A stretch of 64,000 nucleotides of DNA from Vibrio albus (GTDB lineage: Bacteria; Pseudomonadota; Gammaproteobacteria; Enterobacterales; Vibrionaceae): NCBI RefSeq assembly GCF_003144035.1, contig NZ_QFWT01000001.1, positions 1 through 64,000 on the forward strand. The letters run 5' to 3'. The position numbers and the translations under genes were made by a program. The stretch's first letter is position 1; each line of letters starts with the position of its first letter. Positions 37,743 through 47,800 of this stretch are shown here, one piece after another. The notes under the pieces are model-generated. The model saw only the letters and a program-made list of their open reading frames with translations. It was not told the origin of the DNA and did no database searches.

Positions 37743-40700
37743 CTAAGCTCGCTCATCCCATAAATATTCGTTGAACTGAGTCAGTATGCTGTCTAATTCA
37801 CCATCGAAGACGTTCATAAGTTTATTTTTACCGCCACGACGCTTAAAGTTACCAGCTTTAAAGGTATCGTCATCCAATACCACTTTTTCTTTGATCGCCA
37901 CTGAAATGTAAGCCAACCAGCTTAACTGCTCTTCAGACCAAGTGTGGCCGGCTTTGATCTTCTCCAGTGCATGATCAACCCGTTCTTCAAACGGCAGCAA
38001 GGCACAGCCAATGGCTGCACGCCGGATATGCCCCACTAAACGGGCAGCAATATCCTGATTGGTCACTGCCTGCCACGCTTTGCGCAAGGTTGCATCATCG
38101 TATTTCTGCGCATCGAACCACTCTTGTAATTCAACCAATCCTTTACGGGTTAAATCTCGAGGGCGATTAATCACAATATCCAAAGCTTCGTGTTGGTTAC
38201 CAGTGGCTTGTACTAAGCGATCAAAAGCTTCGAGAAAATCCTCCGGCTTATTGAAAGCCCCGTAAAGGGTTTCGATTGTCACCACTTCATCCGGAATATC
38301 GGTAAAGATCGGCATATCCCTCAGATCGTTGATATCCTTTTTCAACTGCTCAATACGCCCGACCAGATTAGTGATATTGTTAATCACTTCCGCCGTCCAT
38401 CGCGCTCCTTTATCTTTTAATATTCGAGGTAACGATAAAAAATCACACCCCGCATGGGTCTGGCACAACTCATCCAAATGGGCGATTTGGCGATCCACCT
38501 CTTTATTCCTTCCCTGATAAAAACGAGCCTGAGTACTAACCCTCTGAAGCTTCGCAACCAACTGTTCATGACTGTGTTCAGCAAAACTGCGGCCATCCGC
38601 TTCTTTCACCTTGTAGGTTTCAGAATCAGTGATTTCATTGACCAGCGTTTGCAAATCCACCTGGGGACGCACTACAACTGGACGCATGGTATCCACACTC
38701 TGTAGAGAAGAATAAAGATCGACGGCATCAAAAATACGGAATGAGGTTTTGCCTACTTCTGGACATAAACGAGTAGCACGACCTTTCATCTGCTCATACA
38801 AAATCCGGCTGCGTACTTTTCGCATAAATACCAGATTGCAAATACTAGGAACATCAATCCCCGTGGTAAGCAAATCGACCGTAACAACAATATTCGGCAG
38901 ACGCTCTTTTTTAAAGCGGGTGATCATACTCTGCACTTTGTTGGCATCTTTATCGGAATCACCGGTAATTTTCTGGATGGCATCATGTTCCAGATCAGGA
39001 TACTTCGCCTGAAAAGCTTCCTGCAACGCTAAGACTACATTATCCGCATGGGTATTATTAACGCAGAATACTAGCGTTTTTTGCGGAGAGGTGGGATCAA
39101 TGTGATTGACCAGTTCTTCACACACCACTCGGTTAAAATCACTGGCAATCAGACTGCGGTTGAAGTCGGCGACTTCAAACCCCTGTTCATCTTCCAGTGT
39201 ATCGTTAATCAGTTCACCTTGTGGACTCAAACGGGTAACGACGCTGCCACCATTCATATACACGCCATCACGCGACAATTTGGTAATAATTTGGATTGGA
39301 GGTTCTTGATCGGTCAGGTAACCATCAACGACTGCTTGTCGATAGCTATAGCGGTAAACAGGTTTGCGTTTTTTCTCATCACAAAAGATATCAATAGTAT
39401 GCAATGCTGGTGTAGCCGTTAAGGCGACTTTAACGGCATCGAAATGATCAATGATACGCCGGTAGGCGGAAATGTAGTCCAACTGATTACGGAACTGCAG
39501 CTCCCCTTCAGTTTGTTCTTTGTCGAGAATATAACCACGGTGTGCTTCATCCACAATAATGCAATCGTAGCGAGAAACAGGCATCACCTCGTCACTTTGC
39601 AATGTTCTCTTAACTAGAGACTGCACGGTTGCTACATGAATTTTGGTACTGTCTTCCGGGAAACGATCCGTCAGCCCTTTAATATTAAAAATGGAATTAA
39701 ACGAGTCGCCTTTAATTTGGGTATCTTCAAATGCGTCTAGCGCCTGTTTACCCAATGAAGTCCGATCCACCAAAAACAAAATACGTTTAAACCGCTGTGA
39801 CTGAATTAAGCGAAACATCAGTGCGATAGCAGTGCGGGTTTTCCCTGTACCGGTTGCCATCGCTAATAGAATATCCTGCTGACCTTTTACAATCGCTTGT
39901 TCAACAGCTTTGACTGCATCCTCCTGATAATAACGCAGCCCCAGTTCACTCATATCCGAATGCTCAGCAAACCACTGATTACGTTTCTGATAATCCGTTT
40001 CCAGCATCGCCATCAGCTCTTCAGGACGATGCCATTCGGGTAACGCTTTTGCTAAGTTAGTTGAATGACGGGCATCGCGATACCAAATACCGCTTTTGGA
40101 TTTGATGGCGGCGCGATAATCACGCCCGTTCACTGAAAAACAAAATGGGATCTGAAAATCAGGCTGTTTCTTATCAGAATCTGACCAGGTTGAATGATAG
40201 TTGGGTAGCTGTTCCGCTACCTGATGTAACCATTCCTCATCATTCGTGGCCTGAGCCTGCAACTCACCACGTAAAAAGTCATAATCAAAATAACGACTAT
40301 AGCGGTAGGCTTCATTAAGTTTTGCCGCCACATCCGTATTTTTCTTTTTCGCTTCGATCACCCCGACGGGTTTTAATCCCACAAACAACACATAATCTGC
40401 CCAGCCTGTCTTGCCGGTTTCATCTTTACCGGTTGGCCATTCAGCAATCGCCATATTACGACCGACTTGAGGACAAGTGCCATGCGATTTAAAGTTCAGG
40501 TTTTTACTGTCAACATCCCACCCGGCTTTACGCAATTGAGCATCAATTAGGAAGCGAGTTTCTTCTTCATCAATATTTAAGGCACGGGAAGCGGCTTCCT
40601 GAGTAATTTGTTTCTTATACACCTTACGCTCAACTTCGGTTTTCTCAGCCAGCTCTTGGTCTTTCTCTTTTAATTTAGCTTCAAGGGCAGAAATACGCGC

Positions 40701-41291
40701 CTGAGTCTGTTCTTCTGTCTCTTCTTGCTTACTCTCGAGTACCGAAATATACCCATTTAATGCGACCAATTTTGCCTGCTGCGCTTCAAATTCGGCTTGG
40801 TTTTGCGTCTGATTTTGACGAGCTTGTACAAGCTCTTGTTTCAACGACAAAATCTCTTGTTCGTAATACTCACTATTTTCTGATGTAGGTAGAACAAATA
40901 CAGGTACAGCGAAATCGTATTTTTTGGTCACTAAACGGTAATACCAAACGGAAAGACGAAAAGCTAAACGCAGACACATTTCCGCATCCGGCAGATCATT
41001 GTGATACTCATGAACCGCCTGATTTCCGATTTTCCTTAGTTTATGAAAGACCTGCAAAATACTGTCATCAACAAACGGAATCTTCGCTAACTCTCGTAAT
41101 AAATCGTGCTGATTTTCTGGTACATCCATATCCAGTAATTTCGCCAGATGCTTGGCTGTCGCTTCGCCAAACATGCGCAATTTTACCAACGTGGTATTGG
41201 GATCATCGGGATAATTGTTTTCTGCCGCACGGGCGATGGCAAACAGAAAATCATTGGTGCCTTTAAGAAAATTAAAGTTTGAAGCTGCCAT
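37743..41291 (-). CDS. hsdR: Type I restriction endonuclease subunit HsdR (EcoEI-like, with DUF4145)
   Basis: A 1182-residue translocase-nuclease. Residues ~1-125 are a DUF4145-like helical domain, ~150-225 a coiled coil, and ~245-330 the HSDR_N nuclease (GWADYVLF and VIEAKKKN supply the D...ExK site). Helicase Walker A MATGTGKTRTA is at ~477, DEAH IIVDEAHRGYI at ~577, then LLTTGIDVPSI and QMKGRATR of helicase domain 2 and an EcoEI_R_C-like end. It moves DNA with ATP and cuts it when unmethylated targets are met. It follows the CARF gene by 20 bp, suggesting they are co-transcribed. AAAGGAT precedes ATG 41291. Confidence 0.95.
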   Translation of the reverse strand: MAASNFNFLKGTNDFLFAIARAAENNYPDDPNTTLVKLRMFGEATAKHLAKLLDMDVPENQHDLLRELAKIPFVDDSILQVFHKLRKIGNQAVHEYHNDLPDAEMCLRLAFRLSVWYYRLVTKKYDFAVPVFVLPTSENSEYYEQEILSLKQELVQARQNQTQNQAEFEAQQAKLVALNGYISVLESKQEETEEQTQARISALEAKLKEKDQELAEKTEVERKVYKKQITQEAASRALNIDEEETRFLIDAQLRKAGWDVDSKNLNFKSHGTCPQVGRNMAIAEWPTGKDETGKTGWADYVLFVGLKPVGVIEAKKKNTDVAAKLNEAYRYSRYFDYDFLRGELQAQATNDEEWLHQVAEQLPNYHSTWSDSDKKQPDFQIPFCFSVNGRDYRAAIKSKSGIWYRDARHSTNLAKALPEWHRPEELMAMLETDYQKRNQWFAEHSDMSELGLRYYQEDAVKAVEQAIVKGQQDILLAMATGTGKTRTAIALMFRLIQSQRFKRILFLVDRTSLGKQALDAFEDTQIKGDSFNSIFNIKGLTDRFPEDSTKIHVATVQSLVKRTLQSDEVMPVSRYDCIIVDEAHRGYILDKEQTEGELQFRNQLDYISAYRRIIDHFDAVKVALTATPALHTIDIFCDEKKRKPVYRYSYRQAVVDGYLTDQEPPIQIITKLSRDGVYMNGGSVVTRLSPQGELINDTLEDEQGFEVADFNRSLIASDFNRVVCEELVNHIDPTSPQKTLVFCVNNTHADNVVLALQEAFQAKYPDLEHDAIQKITGDSDKDANKVQSMITRFKKERLPNIVVTVDLLTTGIDVPSICNLVFMRKVRSRILYEQMKGRATRLCPEVGKTSFRIFDAVDLYSSLQSVDTMRPVVVRPQVDLQTLVNEITDSETYKVKEADGRSFAEHSHEQLVAKLQRVSTQARFYQGRNKEVDRQIAHLDELCQTHAGCDFLSLPRILKDKGARWTAEVINNITNLVGRIEQLKKDINDLRDMPIFTDIPDEVVTIETLYGAFNKPEDFLEAFDRLVQATGNQHEALDIVINRPRDLTRKGLVELQEWFDAQKYDDATLRKAWQAVTNQDIAARLVGHIRRAAIGCALLPFEERVDHALEKIKAGHTWSEEQLSWLAYISVAIKEKVVLDDDTFKAGNFKRRGGKNKLMNVFDGELDSILTQFNEYLWDERA

Positions 41292-41311
41292 GTTTATCCT
41301 TTCTACTTAGC

Positions 41312-42439
41312 TCAACCTACTATCTTGACCGGTTTATTTAACTGGCATAGTGAAACGTTGTAATAATAATCTGTACCTTGAGCATGAGATTGAATATCTA
41401 ATTTAACACTCACATCCGCAGGCAGTGACTTTTTAAGCTTATTATTTATTGTCGAACAAATCGGTTGTAAAAAATCCTTTCCCATACCTGTTAAAGATGA
41501 GTAATCCCCTTCTTTAAAATCTTCTGGTGTGGTTTTGAATGAATTAAAAATCCGCGGATCAGAAGCCAGTTCGCTATAACATTGTAGAAATGCTTTGCTA
41601 TGTTCGGTGTTATCAGCAAAATCACGATCAACTTTCAACCCCTCTTCACCTTTAGCCAAAAGCCATAGGTAAAACGCCATCTCCTTTGCGGTTAATTTAA
41701 TATCAACCCCCACAGCCGAAATCAACAACGAGGATTTATCAATGGTAACAGAAAAATCATCGTGATTACTGGCGTTTAACATTCCGACTGTCTGGCTAAA
41801 AGAGTAACTGCCCATAGAAGCAATTAATGAGGGATCAATCGAATTTCTCATCCGCACAAAAGGGATTTCCGCTAATGTGACGTTCGCCTTACTCACATCC
41901 ACTTCCCCCTGACCATGTTTCCCGGTTACCCATTTTTCATTTTTTGTCGGATACCAGAAGTCACGAACGAACTCAAAAGCGTCATCGACAAAGACATGAC
42001 TAAGCACATCCTGCTCGCGACCAAACATCGACATCGCGTAACCAAAATAAAACGCCATAGTTTTACGACCACCAGCCAGGGAGGCATAAATGGCAAGGTT
42101 ATCATCCTGAGTCAGCTCAAACACTTTGCGGGTAATAAAATCCGCCATCGAAGTTTGATCTTCAATGGATTTGGCATCTTCGACCAATTGACCTGCTTCA
42201 TCTTCAATAACCCAAATATGGCTTTCATCAAACTTAAAATCGGGAAGTTGATATTCATCTTTAAGCGCTTGCAGATAGCCATCTCGAAATAGACCATTCA
42301 CCAATATAGGTTTGGCATCTAGAGTGGTAATTACATACACTTCTTCGGGAAATGGACGTCCACTCTGGTGGAGGGCATATAAGGTTTCGGTTAAAACCTG
42401 CGGACTTGCGCCTGTTGTGGATAAGAGGATGTTTTTCAT
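41312..42439 (-). CDS. CARF-domain protein of NE0113/TIGR02584 type (possible cyclic-oligoadenylate sensor or ring nuclease)
   Basis: A 375-residue protein. The first ~190 residues match the CRISPR-associated Rossmann-like CARF family NE0113 (PF09623/TIGR02584): NILLSTTGASPQVLTETLYAL, VYVITTLDAK, and later LAIYASLAGGRKTMAFYFGYAMS, whose S-x-x-G-G-R-K forms the ligand pocket in related proteins. The C-terminal half is helical, with a possible winged-helix segment (IKLTAKEMAFYLWLLAKGEEG). In CRISPR type III loci such proteins bind or cut cyclic oligoadenylates. No cas10, cas6 or CRISPR array is seen within 45 kb. It sits directly upstream of hsdR, where E. coli has mrr. Family assignment is from memory of the motifs. 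Confidence 0.82.
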   Translation of the reverse strand: MKNILLSTTGASPQVLTETLYALHQSGRPFPEEVYVITTLDAKPILVNGLFRDGYLQALKDEYQLPDFKFDESHIWVIEDEAGQLVEDAKSIEDQTSMADFITRKVFELTQDDNLAIYASLAGGRKTMAFYFGYAMSMFGREQDVLSHVFVDDAFEFVRDFWYPTKNEKWVTGKHGQGEVDVSKANVTLAEIPFVRMRNSIDPSLIASMGSYSFSQTVGMLNASNHDDFSVTIDKSSLLISAVGVDIKLTAKEMAFYLWLLAKGEEGLKVDRDFADNTEHSKAFLQCYSELASDPRIFNSFKTTPEDFKEGDYSSLTGMGKDFLQPICSTINNKLKKSLPADVSVKLDIQSHAQGTDYYYNVSLCQLNKPVKIVG

Positions 42440-42546
42440 ATTGCTATAACGTTTTTAATCCACTATAAACACTGATATTTTTATATGCAACCTCTATCTG
42501 GACATCGGATTATTTATATGTATTAATGAGTTATAATGTGTACAAT

Positions 42547-44700
42547 TCAACCAATAAACTTACTCGGCTTACCTGAAGAGCTTACATACAACCGCTTTAC
42601 TGCCCGAGTAGCAGCAACATGAAGCAATGCTCTTTCATTAAACTCCAGCTCTCTCTGTTCGACAGGATCCTCGGATACGGACCTGTAATAAGGCACTACA
42701 CCATCATTTACGGCAACAATAAACACAAACTGAAATTCTAGCCCTTTCACGCGATGCATGCTGGCGATACGGATACCATCAACATTTCTGTCCTCAATGC
42801 CATTACGCTGCACTAGATAAGTAGATAAGCCATTGTTTTCCAACATATCTATATATGGCTGTCTGACGTAATCTGTTCTTGCCACCAGACAGATATCTTT
42901 TTGTGGTACGCCTTCATCCAGAAGGGTTTTGATCTCTTTATGAATCCCAGTTCTCTCTTCATCCTGAGAGTCAAAGCACTTGATAAATGGGTCATCACCA
43001 TGAAATAAGGAGAGATAATCATCGTTGCGATCATCCTCACCATCGAGGTTATCTACTGTAACACCATTCAGGATACTGACTGCAAAGCGACGGGTTTCTT
43101 CAGTTGTACGATAGTTGATTTTCAATTTGCGACCACGACCACGGATATTGACACCACACTGTCCAAGAACAACTTTTCGGCTATAAATTCGCTGATGGCC
43201 ATCACCCACAATAAACATGTCATTGGCTTGCTCTGGCACCACTTTCCGTAATAACTTGAATGCCTGCATCCCCATATCCTGAGCCTCATCCACGACAACA
43301 GATGCATAGGGCATATTGATCGACTTCTGCTCGATAATCTGAACGACATCAACCATCGCATCAGGCATTTCTTTAATATTATGGAAATTCAACTGATTGC
43401 GGTATTCCTCAAAAACAGGCCAAATCTTAGCTCGTTGAGGCCTGGTTAACGAGGTACCACGCCCTACCCGCTTAGCTTTAAAGTAGCTTTTCATATCAAA
43501 GATATTCTGGGGTTGAACCACTAAGCGCCATTCTTCCTGGTAAAAATTATCCGTCAGAGATAGTTCCGTTGGCTTGAGATTCATTGCTGTTTTCCAGCAT
43601 GCTTCTCGCTTATTATTGTAATCATACACAACGTTATAACTATATTTATGGCGCTTCAAAAAGCCATATATCCAGCGGTCAATATTGACGACCTCTATTC
43701 GCTTCATTACCTCTGGTGTACAAATCTTATTAAGATTGTGTTCAATATCTGCAGCAAGATTTTTAGTAAAGGTCGTAAACAAGATTTTCTTGTTTGAATC
43801 AGTAGAAAGCTGTTCTGCCAGCCAACGAGCCCTATGCATAGCAACTACAGTTTTACCGGTACCAGCACCTCCAGAAACGCGAACAGGACCATTCCAATTA
43901 CGGTTAACCAATTTCCTTTGACTTGGATGCAAGAAAACACGCCATTTTTCCAGCGGAGCATTCAACATTTGCTCCAGTTCAATATCATCCTCGACCAGCA
44001 TAAAGCGGCTCTTGCTGCCTGCTCGGTGTAACGCGGCATCAAAATCTTCCGTATCAACTTCAATATCAGAACCATGTACCTCATTAAGATCAGCCAGCAG
44101 CTCATCATAAGGCGTTCCGGCGGCGAGCAAATAGAGCGGTTCGTAGGCATCAGCGGGCAGCACTTTTTCCATCATTTCTAACTGAACATCATCTGTTAAC
44201 TGAAGTACTCTATCGATGAATACTTCAGGGACACCCAGCTCTAGGAGTTGCTGATTGCTGTAATCCCTGAATAAAGTAAGCACTGGTACAGTTGGAGAAG
44301 CCTCAAAAGCATCCACTTTCAGAGCTTTTTTGCTTATAACCTCATTTTTTTCAACATAAGTTGTATCAATAATTTGAATAACACCCGTTGAAGGGTGAAT
44401 CTGACAGCTATATCGCTTAGCCCATTCGTAAGCTTTATCGTGGTGATCCACCCATAATAAGATAAAAGAACTTCCCTTATCCGGCTGGAAAATTATAGCC
44501 CGATAAGTCTGATCCACTCTGGCAGAACGAAGATTCTTACTCCTACTCTCAATTATTTTTTCCAGGTGGAGTCCTGAACTCTTTGAATTTGCTCGAAACT
44601 TATGAATGAACTCATTAACCTTTTTCTGCTGCTGCTTCGGCAATGCGGCAAAAGCAGTAAAAAAAGTATCTGAAATCGCGAGTTGTTGACTATCTGCCAT
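42547..44700 (-). CDS. UvrD/Rep-type superfamily 1 helicase with RelE/ParE-like N-terminus
   Basis: A 717-residue SF1 helicase. Walker A SGGAGTGKTVVAMHRARWLA is at ~277, the DEAQD box VVDEAQDMG at ~469, and motif V/VI VKGLEFQFVF and AATRAVKRLYV near the end. The first ~95 residues resemble a RelE/ParE-type plasmid-toxin fold (PKQQQKKVNEFIHKFRAN ... IIESRSKNLRSARVDQTYRAIIF). Such fusions are known in defence-associated UvrD-like helicases. TAGGAG precedes ATG 44700. It follows the sacsin-like ATPase gene in the same direction after 186 bp; a functional pair is plausible, as ATPase/nuclease plus UvrD helicase pairs (Gabija) exist. Confidence 0.85.
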   Translation of the reverse strand: MADSQQLAISDTFFTAFAALPKQQQKKVNEFIHKFRANSKSSGLHLEKIIESRSKNLRSARVDQTYRAIIFQPDKGSSFILLWVDHHDKAYEWAKRYSCQIHPSTGVIQIIDTTYVEKNEVISKKALKVDAFEASPTVPVLTLFRDYSNQQLLELGVPEVFIDRVLQLTDDVQLEMMEKVLPADAYEPLYLLAAGTPYDELLADLNEVHGSDIEVDTEDFDAALHRAGSKSRFMLVEDDIELEQMLNAPLEKWRVFLHPSQRKLVNRNWNGPVRVSGGAGTGKTVVAMHRARWLAEQLSTDSNKKILFTTFTKNLAADIEHNLNKICTPEVMKRIEVVNIDRWIYGFLKRHKYSYNVVYDYNNKREACWKTAMNLKPTELSLTDNFYQEEWRLVVQPQNIFDMKSYFKAKRVGRGTSLTRPQRAKIWPVFEEYRNQLNFHNIKEMPDAMVDVVQIIEQKSINMPYASVVVDEAQDMGMQAFKLLRKVVPEQANDMFIVGDGHQRIYSRKVVLGQCGVNIRGRGRKLKINYRTTEETRRFAVSILNGVTVDNLDGEDDRNDDYLSLFHGDDPFIKCFDSQDEERTGIHKEIKTLLDEGVPQKDICLVARTDYVRQPYIDMLENNGLSTYLVQRNGIEDRNVDGIRIASMHRVKGLEFQFVFIVAVNDGVVPYYRSVSEDPVEQRELEFNERALLHVAATRAVKRLYVSSSGKPSKFIG

Positions 44701-44886
44701 TATTATTCTACTCCTATAACCACTAACTGTTGCTCGACCAGTACTTCATTAGCAGGGTCAATGAAACACTGCTACCCCCAAACTTTTTACTGTTTTCTTA
44801 TGCTCTTGCTTTTTTTCAGTTAACAAAGCAATCTTATTATTGTAACGACTAACTTAAATTGGAGGCTGTTTTAATTAAGCTTACTC

Positions 44887-47800
44887 TTAGATTGTATCAT
44901 TCAAAAAGTCCAGCCAATCCAGGTTGGATAACACTTCACTAACTGACGCTAAACGCCAACCTGAAATCTCAGGTAAATCATCATCTAGATAAATACCAGC
45001 TTTCAGCGAAGGCCAACATAATTCAAGGGATGCAATTATCATTCCGGCTTCATTTTGCACATCAAATCCAATCTCAGGTTCGGGTAACTGCCGCTTAGCG
45101 GTTGCCAAGAATATCTTAAAACATTCCTCATCGAGCAAGTCAGCAACCTGATAGTCTTCTGTAGCAGACTTTTGAATCTCAGCAGTCGCTTGCCAATTAC
45201 GATCAAAGTAATAAGCGTTAATCTTTGAGACAGGATTTACAATCTTATGGATAATAGGTTCAAAGAAAAGATACTCGACAACATAAAGCCAATAATTATC
45301 TTGTTCCTCAAGGCACATCCGATACTGAGCACTGCTAAGTCCTACACCTGTATTATTCCAGTTACCTCTATTGGCTTTCACTTCAACAAAGTACAGCTCA
45401 CCAGTTTCGGTATCTAATGCAGCAATATCATAGCCAGGATTATTACCGCCCAAATGCTCAACTTCAAAGCCTTCAGATCGAAGTTGGTCTGCCACCAATT
45501 GCTCCGCTTTATCACCTATAGTCTTATTTTCCCTGCGAACACTTTCATCAGAAGCCGTAGAATCTCCAACCTCCATTGGTTCTGATGATACATAACTAAG
45601 TAATCGGTATCCGTCGGAATACTCACGAGGGGAAGATGATTGACCGTGAATTTCTTTCTGTTTTGTTCCGGAATGGTGTCTCTGACCTCTCGAATGACTT
45701 TCACTTGATGAGCTGTTTCCACCTCGACTTGAACTATAGCTTCGATTTGATGTTCCAGCATGTGAGTAAGAACTTGCAGAACCTGTTCGAGAAGCTCTAT
45801 CGCCGCCTAAATCAGTGTTTCCATTGTGAGATGAGGTATAATCAACATCATGTAAATTATCCGAATAAGTGGATTCTGATGACTCTTGACCAATGTTATC
45901 GTCATACCCTGGATTGGTAGCGGAGACTATGTCATCAAGCCCATCTTCTGAGCTGTTGGCTCGCTCAGCCAGTATCTTTTCAACCTGCTCTATCTCTTTT
46001 TTCGTGAGTAGCCGCTCCCAGCCTTTTCGCTCTTTAATGCGATTTGCCTTGCTTTCAGTCGCACCCAACAAAGCTAAAACTGTGTCTTCCTGGCTTCGAT
46101 AGTCCCTTTTGTACAGAGCCAGTGATAACTCAGACGCAACTGCTTCCGCAGATAACTCAGGTTCGTCATTACGTTCAAGGTAAAAGAGTGTCGATAGTTC
46201 CTCATCAAAATAGGCTTCCGGCGTAAAGGTTACGACTTGAAAATCGAGCCAATAATCAACCTCAACAGGCTCAGTTACTGTTCTTTCGTGACTCATTAAA
46301 ATCATTTCTAATGAGCCATCTAACCACTCGTTATCATTTGTTTTCTTGCTTTGTTTCTTAGCACAGCAGAGTAATCGTAACGTATCATCGGTAAGTAACT
46401 TCTTATCAGGCTTAACTGTTTCTTCTATGTCCAGACTAATTTCAGACTCCATACACTCAGAAGCTCGCCTAATCCCGAGAACATTGTATAAAGGTTCAAA
46501 ATCATCATGATCTCGCCCCCTTGTTATCCAAATGAACCTTATTCCTTCCTCTGAAAAAGAAGTTCTCATACGTTCGTGAATATCACTTACAAATATCTCA
46601 TCACAATTAAACCAACGTCGCTCCTGTTGACCTTCCTCATTTGAATAAGGCTGACTAAGGCACTTTGCCTCAGATACAAAATCATTAAACCAAGAATCAC
46701 GCTCATCCGGTTCAGTACTACGAATATATTGCAGTAAACTTTCGTAAATCGGTGCCATTTGCTCCCTAGGATCAGGGATATCCGACTCCTGAATTCTTAA
46801 CCAAGCATTTGCAAAATGCTCTGCTGACGGTCTTGACTGAACTCCAATAATATCAAGCCAAAAAGACTGCATACCGTCTAGATAAAAGTCACTTAACCAA
46901 TGGAAAACATCACCAAGAACATTTTTTTGTGAAATCCACACCGCATCACTGGCCTTACACCAGTTACGCTCTCCTGATGGACAATAGATAAGTTCCTCGT
47001 TAGAAAATACTTTTCTGAGATCTTTACTTATCGCAGCAAGATGTCGATAAATATTGCTCATGTGCTTTATATCTTTCTTCTCGTTTTGAGAAGACCAGGC
47101 ACGTAATACATCAAGCACACTACCTGAAGATATATCAGCAGTTAATTGGAATTCATTGATAAGAACATCTGGTAAATCAATTTCCAGATAGTTAAGAGCA
47201 TCACCGTAATTCTCTCGCGCTTGAATCGAAGGGAGAAAAACCTCATAGATAGATTTCAATCCATTATTGGTAGGAAGCCATTTTAGCTGCTGAAGTAATT
47301 GCCAAATTTCACTATCAATCCTTTTGCAATGAGGCGACCGATAAAAATACCTGATAGTCTGGAACTTCCATGATCTCTCACTCTCAATCACTGCTGCAAG
47401 CCACTGAACAAAAATGTTTACGACAGAATTATTACGAAACCTTTTTGGCTCCCTAAATAGAACTGGTGCAACACAAACTTGTTGTTCAATTATTTCGGTT
47501 GAATCTAGTTTTGTAAGCGTATCCTTCAAGTAGCTCTCGTAGGAGTTAGAGAATGTATGTCTGGGTATAATTGGGGGGATGTTTCGCCACTTTGAAACTG
47601 TAGCTAACAGAGACAAGGGAGCGTATGTGGCTCCTAGTTGGTGTAATACCTCCTCGGCATCGAGTTTTTTATATTTATCAAATAATTTCATGTAATCATC
47701 TGACAGAACAGAAAAGAAACGTTGTTCCTCACTTGAGAAAACCGTTTGCCAGACAATAGACTTGTCATACGCAGCAGGAGTTAATGGTGCTTCATCTTGA

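Noticed and set aside
41312..42439. Type III CRISPR-Cas locus suggested by the CARF protein
   Set aside because: No cas10, csm/cmr, cas6, cas1/2 or CRISPR array is visible; the neighbours are type I restriction and helicase genes.
45600..45920. Ser/Gly/His-rich stretch considered as a frameshift or junk in the sacsin-like gene
   Set aside because: The frame stays open and the DUF3883-like and ELxWP domains follow in frame, so it is a low-complexity linker.
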